From: an uncultured Candidatus Altimarinota bacterium
Lineage (GTDB): Bacteria > Patescibacteriota > Gracilibacteria > BD1-5 > UBA6164
DNA: 64,000 nt
Reading direction: 5' to 3'
Assembly (NCBI GenBank): GCA_937944145.1
Contig: CALDZK010000004.1
Location: forward strand, 62,001 to 126,000
Position numbers and translations under genes: made by a program. The notes under the pieces are model-generated. The model did no database searches and was not told where the DNA came from. It saw only the letters and a list, made by a program, of their open reading frames with translations. This document shows positions 11,405-23,028 of the stretch, one piece after another. Positions within the stretch are counted from its first letter, which is position 1. Every line of letters begins with the position of its first letter.

Positions 11405-12745
11405 TTATCGTATGATACGAGATCAAAAGGAAATATCTTGACGAAGATCAATTTGTAGATTCTGGGAATTTTCAACGTTTGGAATACTGTAAACAATTCC
11501 ATCTGACTCTATATCTAGGAATATACTTGCGTTACTACTAATACCTCCTATAGTCATTTCAAACTCTTCTGTTGTGTTTCCATTTATAGTTCTTGAAGAA
11601 TTTGAAAACTGATTTGCATTAAAAGTCAGGATATTTCAAGAAAGTATTCACTGAATAGAGTCTCCACTATTATCAGCATTTTCTAATGAAAAAATGGGTG
11701 TATTGTCTCCAAAGCTTGATCCATTTACGTTAAACACTATACGTTCTAGTACTGCATTTGGGGTAGAGTTCGTTGTGCTAGACGCGTTAGATCAAACATC
11801 AAGTGTGAGGTCAAACTTCGTTGTCAGAGAGGCATTCACTCATCTTTCTAGGGTAGGAATAATTCTTCCTGGAAGTATAGAGTAATTATTTCCTCTCTCA
11901 TTTATAGTTGCGAGATTGACGTCCTGGTTTGATGTCTGTCATTCCCCATCTCCAAAAGATACCCTCTCTACAAAGAAATCTTGAAAAGTCTGCCCTATTC
12001 TCTGAAATCCTATTTCCTCAGTATGAATTACGAGGTGGAGTTCTTCTTCTTGTTGTTTTATTATAAAGTTAGGAATATCTCTAAATTCTATCCTAAATCT
12101 TCTACTTGAGTCTACGCGTATATCTGAATTGGAGTTTGTATCTATAAGTACTCCTCCAAGATAGATAGAAGCATTTTTTATAGTTGATTCCGCGAGTTTA
12201 GCATCGAGTGCACTGAGACTAAAGATCACCTCACCTACTTCTATCTCTTCTAGATTTGATACAACATCAACCTCATATATAGCAGCGCTTGATCCAGCGA
12301 GAATCGTACGAGGATTATCCTCAAATCATTCTAAGTTTAACTCCCTTGGAGCCTGAATACGAACAGGAGGAGATGGTGGGACTGGTGTCTGAGAAAACAC
12401 AGGAGTCTCTTTTTTAATAATTTCTTGCTCTTGTTTTTCAGCCTCTTTGCTCACTATGTCACTCAGATGCCCCTCTATAACATCTAACATATATCCAATC
12501 AGGATAGTAATATATTCTTTATTTTGAGTATTTTGATTCTCGGGGATATCTATAGATCTGAGTTTCTGTTGTATTTTGTTTAAAAGTACCTCGTCAGAAC
12601 CTCTCTTGTTAAAAAAGTTATCTATACGTATCTTGTACTCATCTCATTTTGGAATAGTTGATATACTATTCGCGTATGATGTCGACGAAAAAATAACAAG
12701 GGACAGGGTTCCTAAAATACAGAGGATTTTTAAAAATATATTCAT
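11405..12745 (-). CDS. Secreted S-layer-like protein, short paralogue (446 aa)
   Basis: Starts at ATG 12745 with a signal peptide (hydrophobic residues 3-20, then SSTSYANS). Residues 30-100 are helical, followed by a Pro-rich hinge near 110-130 and then beta-rich domains. The part around residues 170-270 matches the large S-layer protein at 14281: both carry a version of NASxYLxGVxIDxNxNSDI, then an IGFQR motif about 60 residues later. No SLH domain is visible, so it may attach by binding the main S-layer protein. It has several TGA codons, in contrast to the near-absence in its large relative. Confidence 0.7.
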
Positions 12746-12809
12746 GTAATTTTTTTGTATATTAAAAACATAGAAGATTATAACTTCCTACCATAAAATG
12801 AAACTTAAT

Positions 12810-14144
12810 TTATTTATAAATATCATTTATTTCTTGTACCACTTTTGCCCTCTCGTCACGAAATGATTCTGTGATATAATTCAGAAGTATAGCTATATCT
12901 GGATCTTTATTTTTATTTTGGATTTTATTTACACGAACAATAAGAGTATCGAAAAAATCTCTTTTTTTGATGAGTTGTTGGTCAACATATTTCTTGTTGA
13001 TATTTTCTATGACTTTTTGTAGAGCTGTTTCGAGTCTCGTAATTTGTTTGATTTTATCGTGCACTACCTCTAGACTCTCCTCTACTTCTTGTCTATCTTC
13101 ATTTGTATATGTCTCATTTAGCACGAGTTTATAGTACTTAAACGCTTCATCAAAGTCTTGCAACTGTTCTTGGGTTCTTGCTATCCCACGGTAACACAGA
13201 AATTTCTGAGAAAACTCACTCTGACAAGACTTTTCATAAAATATAAGCGCATTCTTATAGCTTTTATTTTCAAAATATCCATCTGCCTCTGCGAGATCTT
13301 TCTCCGATTGTTCTATAGAAAGTATAATCTGCTGATCCTGACGGACTTCTTCATCTGTTCTATTATCTATAAGCTCTTGTCTCTTTTGTTCTTCCTCAGC
13401 TATTACTTCACGGATCTCCCACTGCTTATCACGTATCTGTTCTGTCCACAGAAATAATTCTTCAAAATATTCTCTTTCTCTCATCTCAAAAAGAGGTTCG
13501 TATTTTCGTTTTGCAAAAGAATTGAGACAAGATATATTTCTCCTCTCACAATCATCAAGTTCACTTTGTCTCTGTTCATCAAACTCTGCTTGCATACGGG
13601 CTACGTCAGCTCCATATTGATCCACTACCTTTTGTTTTCCTATTTCGAGTTGTGCTATTTCTTTTTGAATCTCTTCTATTTTTTGAGTAGTAGAAGTCGA
13701 GAGTGAATCTGCCGATATAGGAGAAACAACCCCCTCTTGTATCTTGAGATCAAGTTCTGCTTGTTTTCTATCTATTTCTGCTTGTTGTATCTGACGTATT
13801 TGATCTGCTAAACTCTCTATACCACTCTTCCAAGGGGATATATCTTTGTCGTACTCTACTCTGAGTTCTTCAAAAATAGGAGCATATTTTCTCTCTGCAC
13901 TTGAGTTAGTACACTCTATCTCTCTTTTAGCACAATCGTTGAGTTCTACCTGTCTTTCTATGTTGAGTTTTCTCTCTATCAGGGCAAAGTCCTCTTTATA
14001 TATCTCTGATCTCTCATCTATGAGAGTCGTAAAATCCTCTATTTGTTGCTGCTTATCTGCTATCTTGTCTTCTATAGTTTCATTTCCATAAACAGGTAGG
14101 AAAGACATAACTACTATAAAACACCATCCAAAAATATATTTCAT
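12810..14144 (-). CDS. Exported coiled-coil protein with TPR-like segment (444 aa)
   Basis: Start chosen at ATG 14144, which follows AAGAGAA and opens a signal peptide (MKYIFGWCFIVVMSFLPVYG). The rest is dominated by Glu/Gln/Lys-rich helices, residues 25-280, with an internal duplication: two copies of a unit containing a Leu/Asn-Asp-Cys motif, the Cys-Asn/Leu-Ser pair and RKY(A/E)P(I/L)FE near residues 60-75 and 210-225. The Cys residues in each copy could form disulfides outside the cell. Residues 300-360 look TPR-like (NALIFYEKSCQSEFSQKFLC). There is no TGA. It lies in the surface-protein block and may be an envelope scaffold; no family assigned. Confidence 0.7.
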   Translation of the reverse strand: MKYIFGWCFIVVMSFLPVYGNETIEDKIADKQQQIEDFTTLIDERSEIYKEDFALIERKLNIERQVELNDCAKREIECTNSSAERKYAPIFEELRVEYDKDISPWKSGIESLADQIRQIQQAEIDRKQAELDLKIQEGVVSPISADSLSTSTTQKIEEIQKEIAQLEIGKQKVVDQYGADVARMQAEFDEQRQSELDDCERRNISCLNSFAKRKYEPLFEMREREYFEELFLWTEQIRDKQWEIREVIAEEEQKRQELIDNRTDEEVRQDQQIILSIEQSEKDLAEADGYFENKSYKNALIFYEKSCQSEFSQKFLCYRGIARTQEQLQDFDEAFKYYKLVLNETYTNEDRQEVEESLEVVHDKIKQITRLETALQKVIENINKKYVDQQLIKKRDFFDTLIVRVNKIQNKNKDPDIAILLNYITESFRDERAKVVQEINDIYK

Positions 14145-14211
14145 GTTCTCTTTTTTTATAAAATATCTTTGCCTCCATATTATACCCATCTGAAAAAAAA
14201 GACAACACAAA

Positions 14212-14247
14212 AAAACCCCCTCTCCTAAAAATAGGAGAAAGGGGTTT
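14212..14247 (-). terminator. Rho-independent terminator of the S-layer gene
   Basis: On the minus strand, AACCCCTTTCTCCTA pairs with TAGGAGAGGGGGTT and is followed by a T run. It lies 34 bases after the S-layer stop codon. Confidence 0.85.
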
Positions 14248-14280
14248 TCGAATACATCTATGCAGATAGAGAAGAACGAA

Positions 14281-17200
14281 TTACTCTTGGTAAGTAGTTA
14301 CTTCTAGATCGTCAGTTGCATTAGTAGTGAAAGTATCACCTGCTACGTCGTAGCTGAGACCGTCTCTTTGAAGTTCAATAGAAACAGTTACATTTTCATC
14401 ACCAGCATTTGGAGTAATTTGAAGTTCAAAGAACTCTTCGTTACCCGCTGAGATGATTCTTTCATCAAGTGCAAATCCTTCAGCAATAAGGTCAAATACA
14501 ATTGGTGGAGTACCAGCAGCAACAACAGCTTGAGCTGTAGTTGTACCATCACTATTTTGGATAGTAATAGTAGTACCTACTGTTGTACCAGATACATCAA
14601 GTGTAAGAGTATTCAGGAGAATATTTGGGATAGTATTGTCATTATCCGCTCTATTGTTTCCTAGATCAGCGTTTATTCCTATTGTAGGATTAGAAGTGTT
14701 TCCACCACTAGATACTCTAGGAACAAGTACACCTCTTGCAAATGAGAACTCTTGTCCAACAAAACCTGAAACAGTTACATCTTGTACATCTTCATCAGAT
14801 TCATCACCTTCGATTTCTTCGAAAGTTACAGCAACAACTCTAAGGTTATTGAGTGCAGAACCAACTCTTTGGAAACCGATAGATTCAGAATTGATTCTGA
14901 GTTCTAGTTCCGCAGTTTGTTCTGGGATGATGAGATCATCGAGATCATCAAATGTAATAGTAGCTTCTGTTGAACTAACAAGGTCAATATCAGAATTAGT
15001 ATTTTGATCTATAAATACTCCGTCAAGATAGAGAGAAGCATTTGAGATAGTATTTCTAATTTCATCAAGTGCAGGACCTTGAACAGTGAAGATTACATCT
15101 TCTACATCTGTTGGTTCATTTGTAGATTGTACATCTATAGAGAATACAACCGCGTCATCTGTACCAGCAAGTATAGTTTTTGGATCTTCATTCGCTTCAT
15201 TTGAATCATCAAATGCTGCAGTAAGAGCACCAGCTCCAGTTATAAGGATTCTGTTTCCAGAAGTTACTTGAGCAGGAGTTGCTTCAACATCATCGTTATC
15301 TTCATCATCGATGTCGATATCAACAACACTAAAGTTTCTAAGACCAATATTTTCAACTGTATCACCATCGATAATATCAACAGTAACTATGAAAGTTTGA
15401 GTTTCATTTGGTTGGATAAATATGTTGTCAAAGTCGTTGAACGTAAGTTCACCACCATTTTCGATTTCGTTACCACCTTCAGACTCTAGGAGATTAGAAG
15501 GAGAAACACTATCAAGGTAGATAGATATGTTAGAAAGCTCGTTATTAGAGATATTTGAAGCTCCCGTAGAAGTAGTCAAAATATCACCTATAGAAGCTCC
15601 TGCACCAAGATCAACAAATTCACCACTAATTCTAATTTCATCAATTTCAAGTGTAGATGCTTCATCAGCTTCTACTTCGAATTCTAGAACTTGAACTCCT
15701 TCAGCACCTCTTACTGCTGTAGTAGTAGCAAGTGGGTTAACAGAAAGTTCAGCTGTAGAGATAATACCTTCGAGGTTATCAAAAGATATGAAAGATGGAG
15801 AAATATCTTCTACTTCTTCATCATCATCTTGTTCTTCAACTATGAAGAAACCATTATCTCTATTGATAGTACCATCGTTATTTCTTGTAAACGTGTTAAA
15901 AGAAAGATTGATATCTATTTCATCGAAATCAGCGATTTCATCAGCAGTATCAGCTCTAATAACAAAAGTAGTAATTCCTTCTGGGATTTGGATACCAAGA
16001 CTATCGTCTTCGTATATACCTCTTTGTGGATCAAATCCTGATTGATCTGATTCAGTATCTATTTCTAGAGTATCAGTTCTTCCAGTATTTTTATTAAGAA
16101 GTTCAAAGTCATCAAAGATATTATCAACGTTTGTAACTGTACCACTTCCTGAGAATGCAGAACCAGAAAGTTCTACAACTACACCAAACTCTTCGAGATC
16201 AAGATCTCCACCAGATTGGTTTTCTACAGTAAACTCACCAAGAACAACATCGTCTTTATCTTCTTTAATCTCGTCAACTTCTGGGTTTATTCTTGTAAGA
16301 ATAAGTTCACCAGCTTCGATTTCAAGAATACCACCTAGTTCACCTTCTTCATCAACATCATCGATGTTTACAGAAGCAACTGTATCAAATTTAGTTGAGA
16401 TAGCAGTGATATCAAGATTTCTATCAACGAAGAAAGCAAAGGTATCAGTTGCACCTTCTACAACATCAGCAGTAACTACGAAAGAAAGATCAACATCTTC
16501 TTCGATTACAAACCCTTCACCGAGATTAAATGTAAGAAATTCTTCATTTGTAAACTCAGTTTGAGCAAGAACATCACCGTTTTGAGTAAGTTTAAAGTTT
16601 CTGAGGTTATCTTCTACGTCAGTTTCTGTTGATCTAAATGTAAGAGATTGAACAATTACATCTTCGTCATCAGCACCTTCGATTTCAAATTTGAAGATCT
16701 CAGCATCAGAGTCACCAAGAGTTGGGTTTGTTACTGTTCCATCATCCTGTATAGTAATGATAGGAGCATCAACACCAGCGATTCTAAATGTCTCACCGAT
16801 AAGTCTTCCTTCGAAAGAAACGTTTGCATTTGTTTCGATATCAAGAAGCTCGATAGAAAATTCATCATTTGTTACTTCAGCGTTACTTCCGTTGAGTTCA
16901 ACATCAGCAACAACTATAAATGTTCTTGTTTCACCAGCAAGTATTACTTCTTCTTCATTGAAGTTAAGATTTGCTTGATCATCATTTTCTTGAGAATCAT
17001 CTCTTGATTTAGAAACTCTTCCTTGCTCACCAAATACAGCGAGTGCAGTAAGTGTATCTTCATCAGAAAGACCTTTTCTCTTAAGAATGAATCCATCAAC
17101 TATAACGTCTGAATCACCAGCCGTTACATCAAATGCTGCAACAGGTACACCATTTGCACCACCAGGAACAGTAGAACCGTCTGGAGTAGATGGAGAGAGA

Positions 17201-17946
17201 GAAACAACTACGTTGTTACTTCCTGAAACTGTTGGAGTACTTGGAGTAGATGGAGTACTAGGAGTAGATGGAGTACTAGTAGTAGTATCTTCATCGTCGT
17301 CGTCAGTAAGACCATCAAGAAGACTTCCAAGAAGATCATCTTCTTCGTCATCAGCCGCAGGAGCTGAAACGTCACTACCACCACAAAGGTCTACAGCTTG
17401 AGCTGCAATTTGGAAAGTCCAACCTCTAGTAGCAGGAGCAGAAAAGTTTGAGAAAGAATCAACAATACCAGCGGCAACACCACCTTCTACGTAGGCAGCT
17501 TCCCATTGAGTATTATTTGTTCTTTCGATCCCTGTAGCATTCATGATCATCTTTAGCGCTTCCGCTTGAGTCACGTCTCTACCAGGATTAAAGTTTGCAT
17601 TAGCAGCAATATATCATTGCCCTAGTGCAGCTTCTGCATATTTACACCCCCAATCTGAAGAGTTTAAATCTGCAAAAGATCCGTTACAAGTGTCTACCAC
17701 TGAAACGGCTTGACAAGAAGCTAATTGCATAGCTGTCTTTACTTGCTCTCTTCTTGTAAGAGTATCTCCAAGTCTGTAATCCGCTGGATTATTAGACTGG
17801 TCAACTATTACTCCAAGTGTCGCAAGCTTGTTTGCTGCATCAAGTGAACTGATGGCAGCATTTACTCCAGCGATAGGTGTTACTATAGAAAAAGCTATAG
17901 CAAGACCAGCAACTGCTGAAGTAACTTTTTTGAACAAGTTACTCAT
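14281..17946 (-). CDS. S-layer protein with N-terminal SLH domains (1221 aa)
   Basis: Starts at ATG 17946 with a signal peptide (MSNLFKKVTSAVAGLAIAF..). Residues 30-190 hold SLH-type repeats (LGDTLTRREQVKTAM, SFADLNSSDWGCKYAEAALGQ, FNPGRDVTQAEALKMI). An acidic stretch and a five-fold Thr-Pro-Ser linker (about 200-240) lead to a series of beta-sandwich-like domains rich in Asp, Glu, Thr and Val. The protein is very acidic and almost Cys- and Lys-poor. It has a single TGA, at residue 111, inside an SLH repeat; all other Gly codons are GGN. Together with its own terminator this fits a very highly expressed surface protein. SLH domains bind a cell-wall-linked polymer; which one is used here is unknown. 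Confidence 0.88.
17228..17290 (-). repeat. Tandem repeat coding Thr-Pro-Ser linker
   Basis: About five copies of a 9-12 base unit (GGAGTAGAT / GGAGTACTA-type on the + strand) encode the (Ser-Thr-Pro)n linker between the SLH part and the beta domains of the S-layer protein. Such repeats can change copy number by slippage without breaking the frame. Confidence 0.7.
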
Positions 17947-18306
17947 AAGTAATACGAGTTACTAAAATAAAATCGCAAGACACTAAAACACAATGCACAG
18001 GTTAAAGCCTTAACCCATAGTTGTTAAAATTGCGCACAACTCTGGGAAGAAAAAAAACATTTTATTAAATATTTTCTCTCTCCCCAGAGATATGAAACAA
18101 TCGTTGCAAATCAAAGAGAAAAGAACTTTTGGATTTCGAGTACATGTTAAAGATCGAATCTATACTGGGGTATAGTACTGTTTATAACGGCTCCGTCAAA
18201 CGTTAGAGACAGCTTTTCACTCATTCTTCACATAAAACAGGAAATCTTCACTCAAGTTTACAAAAAAATAGCCAAAAAATGGCTATTTAAATCGTCAGAG
18301 TGGGAC
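17947..18306. other. 360-base intergenic region upstream of the S-layer gene
   Basis: No convincing gene. The part next to the S-layer start should hold its promoter and leader; a weak candidate is TTGTGT, 17 bases, TTATTT on the minus strand, but it is far from consensus. An imperfect GGTTAAGGCTTTAACC palindrome lies at about 18000-18016. The far end carries the pilC terminator. ORFs of 25-29 codons exist on both strands but have no support. Confidence 0.4.
18262..18288 (-). terminator. Terminator of the type IV pilus operon
   Basis: On the minus strand AAATAGCCA pairs with TGGCTATTT across a TTTTT loop and continues into a T run. It lies 19 bases after the pilC stop. Confidence 0.75.
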
Positions 18307-19491
18307 TTAACTTCACGCTACAGTATCTGCAAGATTCATGATTGGTTGCATAATAGATACAGCAATAAATCACACAACTACTGCAAGAAACACAATAATA
18401 AATGGCTCCAAAAGTTTATTTATAGTTGCTACGGTATTATCTACTTGTTCGTCATAAAAATCTGCAACTTTTATAATAGTATGATCGAGCTTTGCTGCCT
18501 GCTCTCATACCTGAATCATTTGTATCATAATATCTGGAAAGAGTTTGTCTCCGTCAAGTGACTCCCAGATCTTCATTCACTGTTTTACATCCTCTGAAAG
18601 TAAAAGAATTCTCTGTCTATATACTTCATTCCCCACAGCATCTGCAACGATCTTGAGAGACTCTACTACTGATACTCCCGAGCCTATAAGTCATGAAAAT
18701 ACGCGAGAAAATTTTGAAAGTACTACCTTATGGGTAATACTCCCAAAAATTGGTATTTTTAAAAGAATTTTATCAAAATTATACTTTCCTGTCGGAGTCT
18801 TCTTCCAAAAGCTTACACCAATACATACAAGAACTATGCTTATAATAATCAAATACCAATAATTTGTAAAAACATTAGAAATAGCTATAAGTGTCTGTGT
18901 AGTACCTGGAAGGGAGTCTTTGTCATCAAAAATATCTAAAAGTTTAGGAACCACCATAGTCATCATCACAAATATTACTCCAAAAACTACTACCATAATC
19001 ATCGCAGGATACATCAGAGCTGACTTGAGTTTTCATGATATAGAGGCTACTTTCTCTACCTGGTCTGCTAGCCCGGTAAGTGCTTCGTTGAGTTTTCCTG
19101 TTTTTTCTCCTGCTTTTATCATCCCGACCTCTGCCTCATCAAAAGAAGAAGGGTAGAGTTCTAGACACTCCGAGAGAGTTTTTCATTGCTTCAAGTCAAT
19201 AATAAAAACTTCTAACATCCTCTTAAATACCAAGTTTTTTTCTTGTCTCTCCAGTACTCCTACTCATTTGAGTAGGGGCATTCCTGCGTTGAGCATAGTA
19301 GACAAGAGTCTATAAAAAATAACTTTATCCTTGAGTTTTATATTTTGAAACCTCAATGTGAACTCATTGAGTTGATCTACAAAAGAAAGCTTTACTTTTC
19401 TTTGGGCAGCAAATCACTCTATCTGATCATCATTAATAGACGTATCAGCAGAAACATTTTTTTCTTCTCAGAGTATTATAAGGTCAGACAT
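18307..19491 (-). CDS. pilC: Type IV pilus inner-membrane platform protein PilC (GspF family)
   Basis: PilC is the membrane platform on which the PilB ATPase assembles pilin. 394 residues from ATG 19491, with about eleven TGA codons, including codon 8. Residues 50-170 form the first cytoplasmic GspF domain (KVIFYRLLSTMLNAGMPL, then FDEAEVGMIKAGEKTGKL, typical of the family). A double membrane region follows near 170-230, a second GspF domain at 250-350, and a last membrane helix (IIVFLAVVVGFIAVSIM) near the C-terminus. It lies 26 bases after pilB and ends the operon. Confidence 0.92.
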
Positions 19492-19517
19492 AATCTATAT
19501 AGTATCACAAGGTAAAT

Positions 19518-20786
19518 TTAATCTTCGTTTTGTGTTTTTGATACACGGTACACTTCCTCTAGACTCGTAAGTCCTTCAAGCGCTTTCATAACACCGTCCT
19601 GTTCAAGGGAAATCATCCCATCTTTTATAGCTTGTCTATTTATATTGAAGGCAGAGGCTCATTGGAGTATCATTTCTTTTACTCATGGACTGATTTCAAG
19701 CATCTCATATAACCCGAGTCTTCCTCTATATCCAGAACCATCACAGGTTTCACATCAAACTGGCTTATAAAAGACAGGCTTTGCAAGTTTGTCTCCGACA
19801 CGAATTTGGAGTTCTTCTTTTGGAGTAATAGAAAGAGAGTGTTTTATATTTGTAAGTGTCTTAGGGTCTATATCCGAAGAAGCCATAGGTTTTTTACAGT
19901 TAGGGCAGAGACGTTTTATAAGTCTCTGAGCAATAACGAGATTCAAAGAGGCAGGTATCAAAAATGGCTGTACTCACATATTGAGTATTCTTGTAATAGT
20001 CTCAGAAGCATTGTTGGTATGTATAGTAGACAGCACGAGATGTCATGTCAAAGACGCTTCGATCGCTATATCTACCGTCTCTTTATCACGCATCTCTCAT
20101 ACCATGATAATATCTGGATCCTGTCTCAATGCTGTTCTAAGTCCATAGGCAAAACTATATCATATATCAGGTTTTACCTGACTCTGACTTACTCCATCTA
20201 CTTGATTCTCGACAGGATCTTCGAGGGTCATGATATTTACATCAACAGCGTTGAGCATAGTAAGTATAGAATAAAGAGTGGTTGACTTCCCCGAACCCGT
20301 TGGCCCACTTGTGAGTATAACTCCGTTTGGCAAAGCTATAGCTTTTTTTATAAGTTGTAGATTTCTTCACTGAATTCCAAGTTCATTAAGTTGAGGAATC
20401 TTTTTACTCTTGTCTACAATTCTCATAACCACTTTTTCCCCGTGAACGGTTGGAAGTGTAGATACTCTAAGATCAAGAGGCTTTCCATCAATAGTTTTAC
20501 TAATACGTCCATCTTGTGGGACACGAGACTCATCGATCTTGAGATCAGAAAGAATTTTAAATCTCGCAATCACCCCCTGATGTAAAAATGATTGATACTC
20601 AAGTATTTCTTTGAGTTCCCCATCTATTCTATATCTAAGACGAACATAAGAACTCAAAGGTTCAACATGTATATCAGAAGCGCTTCCAAGAACAGCTCCT
20701 AGAATAATAAGATCACATACTTGTTGAATATCATCTCATTTATATACGAGGTCTTTGAGCTGGGCAATGACAGTTTTATAGTCCAT
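19518..20786 (-). CDS. pilB: Type IV pilus assembly ATPase PilB (GspE family)
   Basis: PilB drives pilus extension by ATP hydrolysis. 422 residues. Seen in order: SASDIHVEP at about residues 37-45, YRIDGEL, the ESRVPQDGRI motif, Walker A GPTGSGKST, the Asp box EDPVE, Walker B DPDIIMVGEMRD, the His box LSTIHTN, and a zinc-binding motif made of CPNC and CETC late in the protein. It lacks the extra N-terminal MshEN domain of longer PilB proteins. The ATG is one base after the stop of the preceding gene. No pilT retraction ATPase is seen in the window. Confidence 0.94.
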
Positions 20787-20787
20787 A

Positions 20788-22056
20788 TTATTTACTTATA
20801 GTATCAATTATTTGTTGGTTTGTTTCGAGTATCTCCTCTACTCTTTGTAGATCTTTACTTACTTCAAGAGCATCATTGTATAGTACATCAATACGAGAAG
20901 GGTCTTTTACAAGCAGTTTTTTTATTTCTTTCATATCCTCTCCTAGTTTGTCTACTATATCCAAAAGTGAATTAATAGTTGTAAGTGCAAAGAGTGCATC
21001 TGAAGAACTGATAGATTGAGATTTCTTTTTATTAGCTGAGATGGATTGAGACACAGATTTTTTGAGTTCGACTTGAGTATCAAGGGTATCAGAAATAAAT
21101 TTTTCAACTTGATATCATGGTATTCCTGCGATATAAAACCTGAGGGAAATATTTATATTAAATCTTTCTCTTCCTTGGGTAGATTTTATAAAAGTAATGA
21201 AATCTCCTGTAGTGAGTTCTGAGGAAGTATCAATATAGTCTCTCATACTGATACTTTCTATTTCAATGAGCTGGTTTCTATATATGTTATACGTCGGAGA
21301 ATTTCTTTGACCTTCTAGGCTCTTTTGTATAACTTTATCCTCATGTACTTGGAGTGTATTGTCTTCAATACTTATAGTACCTACATTCTCAACGAAATGA
21401 ATAAAGTCGAGTATATCTTTTTTTTGTCCTGTCAGCTCAAGTTGGAGAGGAATATAGAAAATACTATTATCTGAAGAAATCTGTTTTTTCTTTTCACTTT
21501 GAGTAGTACCATCATCAAAAGGAACTATATCTCCTATACCGAGGTTATCATCTGTTTGTAGGTTAAATGTGAACAATATCGACTCTATATACTTTACAAA
21601 ATCATGGTCATTAAAACTAGACTCAGGTCAGGTGTCTAGGGAATACAGTGGAAGTATCGACTGTATAGTTGCTTCTATATCTTGAAACTCCTCGCTATCT
21701 TTCTTTTCGAGTGTTTCTTGTTTTTTAACATGGAGAAAATCTGTATACTTTTCACTCCCTGTGTTTGTGAGGTGTTCTGAGTAAAACCCTCAGTCGAGAG
21801 TCTTTAGGATATTTGTCACATAAGGGTTTTTTTCTTTTGAATACTCTTTGTACAGAGACTTGAACTCTCAAAAATCTAAACCTTCTTGCTGTATACGCGC
21901 CTTTTCTGTAATGAGCTCATTTAGTTCACTTTTCTTTTGTGAAGCATCTGAAAGTCCTGGCATTACTAGAAAGAAAAATACAGCTATCAGAGCTATAAAC
22001 ACAAGCATATAAAAGACAAAAGACTGTATTATCGCGTTTTGAATTCGCTTATTCAT
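20788..22056 (-). CDS. PilO-like type IV pilus inner-membrane protein (422 aa)
   Basis: ATG 22056, with four TGA codons as Gly. A short cytoplasmic N-terminus and one membrane helix (residues 10-33, SFVFYMLVFIALIAVFFFLV) are followed by a coiled coil (SELNELITEKARIQQEG) and a beta-alpha periplasmic part near residues 180-300. This is the build of PilO, which forms the alignment complex with PilN. The C-terminal 80 residues are again helical (Lys/Asp/Glu-rich). Position directly before pilB supports the role, but PilO diverges quickly, so assignment rests on topology and context. Confidence 0.65.
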
Positions 22057-22064
22057 AAAAAATA

Positions 22065-22919
22065 TTAAAAATTTATTATATTATTTCCATTGTATCAGAG
22101 CCTTAAAACAAAAGGAGTCTTTTTTGTATATATTCACCTTCATGTGACATTTGAGGCAAAGAATACTTTTTGTTTATCAAGAACACTAAACGTTCTGTTT
22201 GGTTCGTTTTCTATAAAGTCTATAAACGAACTCGCAACTGATATAGAGGTTCCTCACGCATTTGATCCTCCGAGTATACCTTCTTGAATTTCAAGTATCT
22301 CGTTATCCCAGTCAGAAGAAAATGCTTCACAACGGGCCTCCAGTACTCCAGGCTTATTTACAACTATGGTATTACAACTTATTTTTGATTTATCTATAGG
22401 TTCATATTTATTTTTGAGTGTATCAAAAGCTGTAAGAATCTCAGTTGGTTCAAGGTTGTTTTGGCTCAAGTTCACAAGAAAACTCACTACTTCTGAATAG
22501 ATAAAATTATCTACCAAATAGATATCACCTATGAGGTTTCCTACCTCCTGTGCTTGTTGTATCTTTTCTTCTTCTAAAATATTGCTTTGAGACTGAAGAT
22601 AATAAGACACGCTGTGACAAGTGTCTAAATCCCCAGCAGCATCTCATAAAAATAGCGAACACACTGGAGTAAAAATACTATATCTCGTAGGAGATTCTTG
22701 AGATTGGAGAAATCAGTAGAGAAATAAAAACGCTATAATCACAAAGAAACAAGCATTAAAAATTTTTAGAAAGGTTCCTCCCATCTTGAGGTAGAAGTAT
22801 ACATCTCTTTTTTCTGTTTCTTCATGAGACTTTACCTCTTCTCAGAGGGATAGGTCGCTATCAAAGTCTTCAAATATATTATCACTTTGGATGTTTTTTG
22901 AATCTATATCTTTTGCCAT
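22065..22919 (-). CDS. Single-pass membrane protein of the pilus operon (284 aa)
   Basis: ATG 22919 to TAA 22065, first gene of the pilus operon proper; the next gene starts 8 bases later. About 50 polar residues, one membrane helix (IFNACFFVIIAFLFLYG) and a 200-residue external domain. Four Cys residues lie in that domain and could form disulfides. Several TGA codons, one before the conserved-looking GTSISVASSF. It occupies the place where PilM/PilN usually occur, so it may replace PilN in the alignment complex, but no sequence motif proves this. Confidence 0.65.
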
Positions 22920-23028
22920 TACTATCAAAGTTCTAGGAAGTATTGAGCTTGTTCTCTCTGTATGATATCAGAAAAAAAGTCTTTTTCCAAGAATTCAATC
23001 TTTACAAATACAGGCAAAGGTGTAAGAG

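Noticed and set aside
14636-17401. Many long plus-strand open frames opposite the S-layer gene
   Set aside because: They are shadows of a long, biased gene: Ser/Thr-rich antisense of Asp/Glu/Val codons, with no ribosome binding sites.
18092-18175. 27-codon plus-strand frame in the gap upstream of the S-layer gene
   Set aside because: Too short, with no terminator or conservation evidence; similar short frames occur on the other strand.
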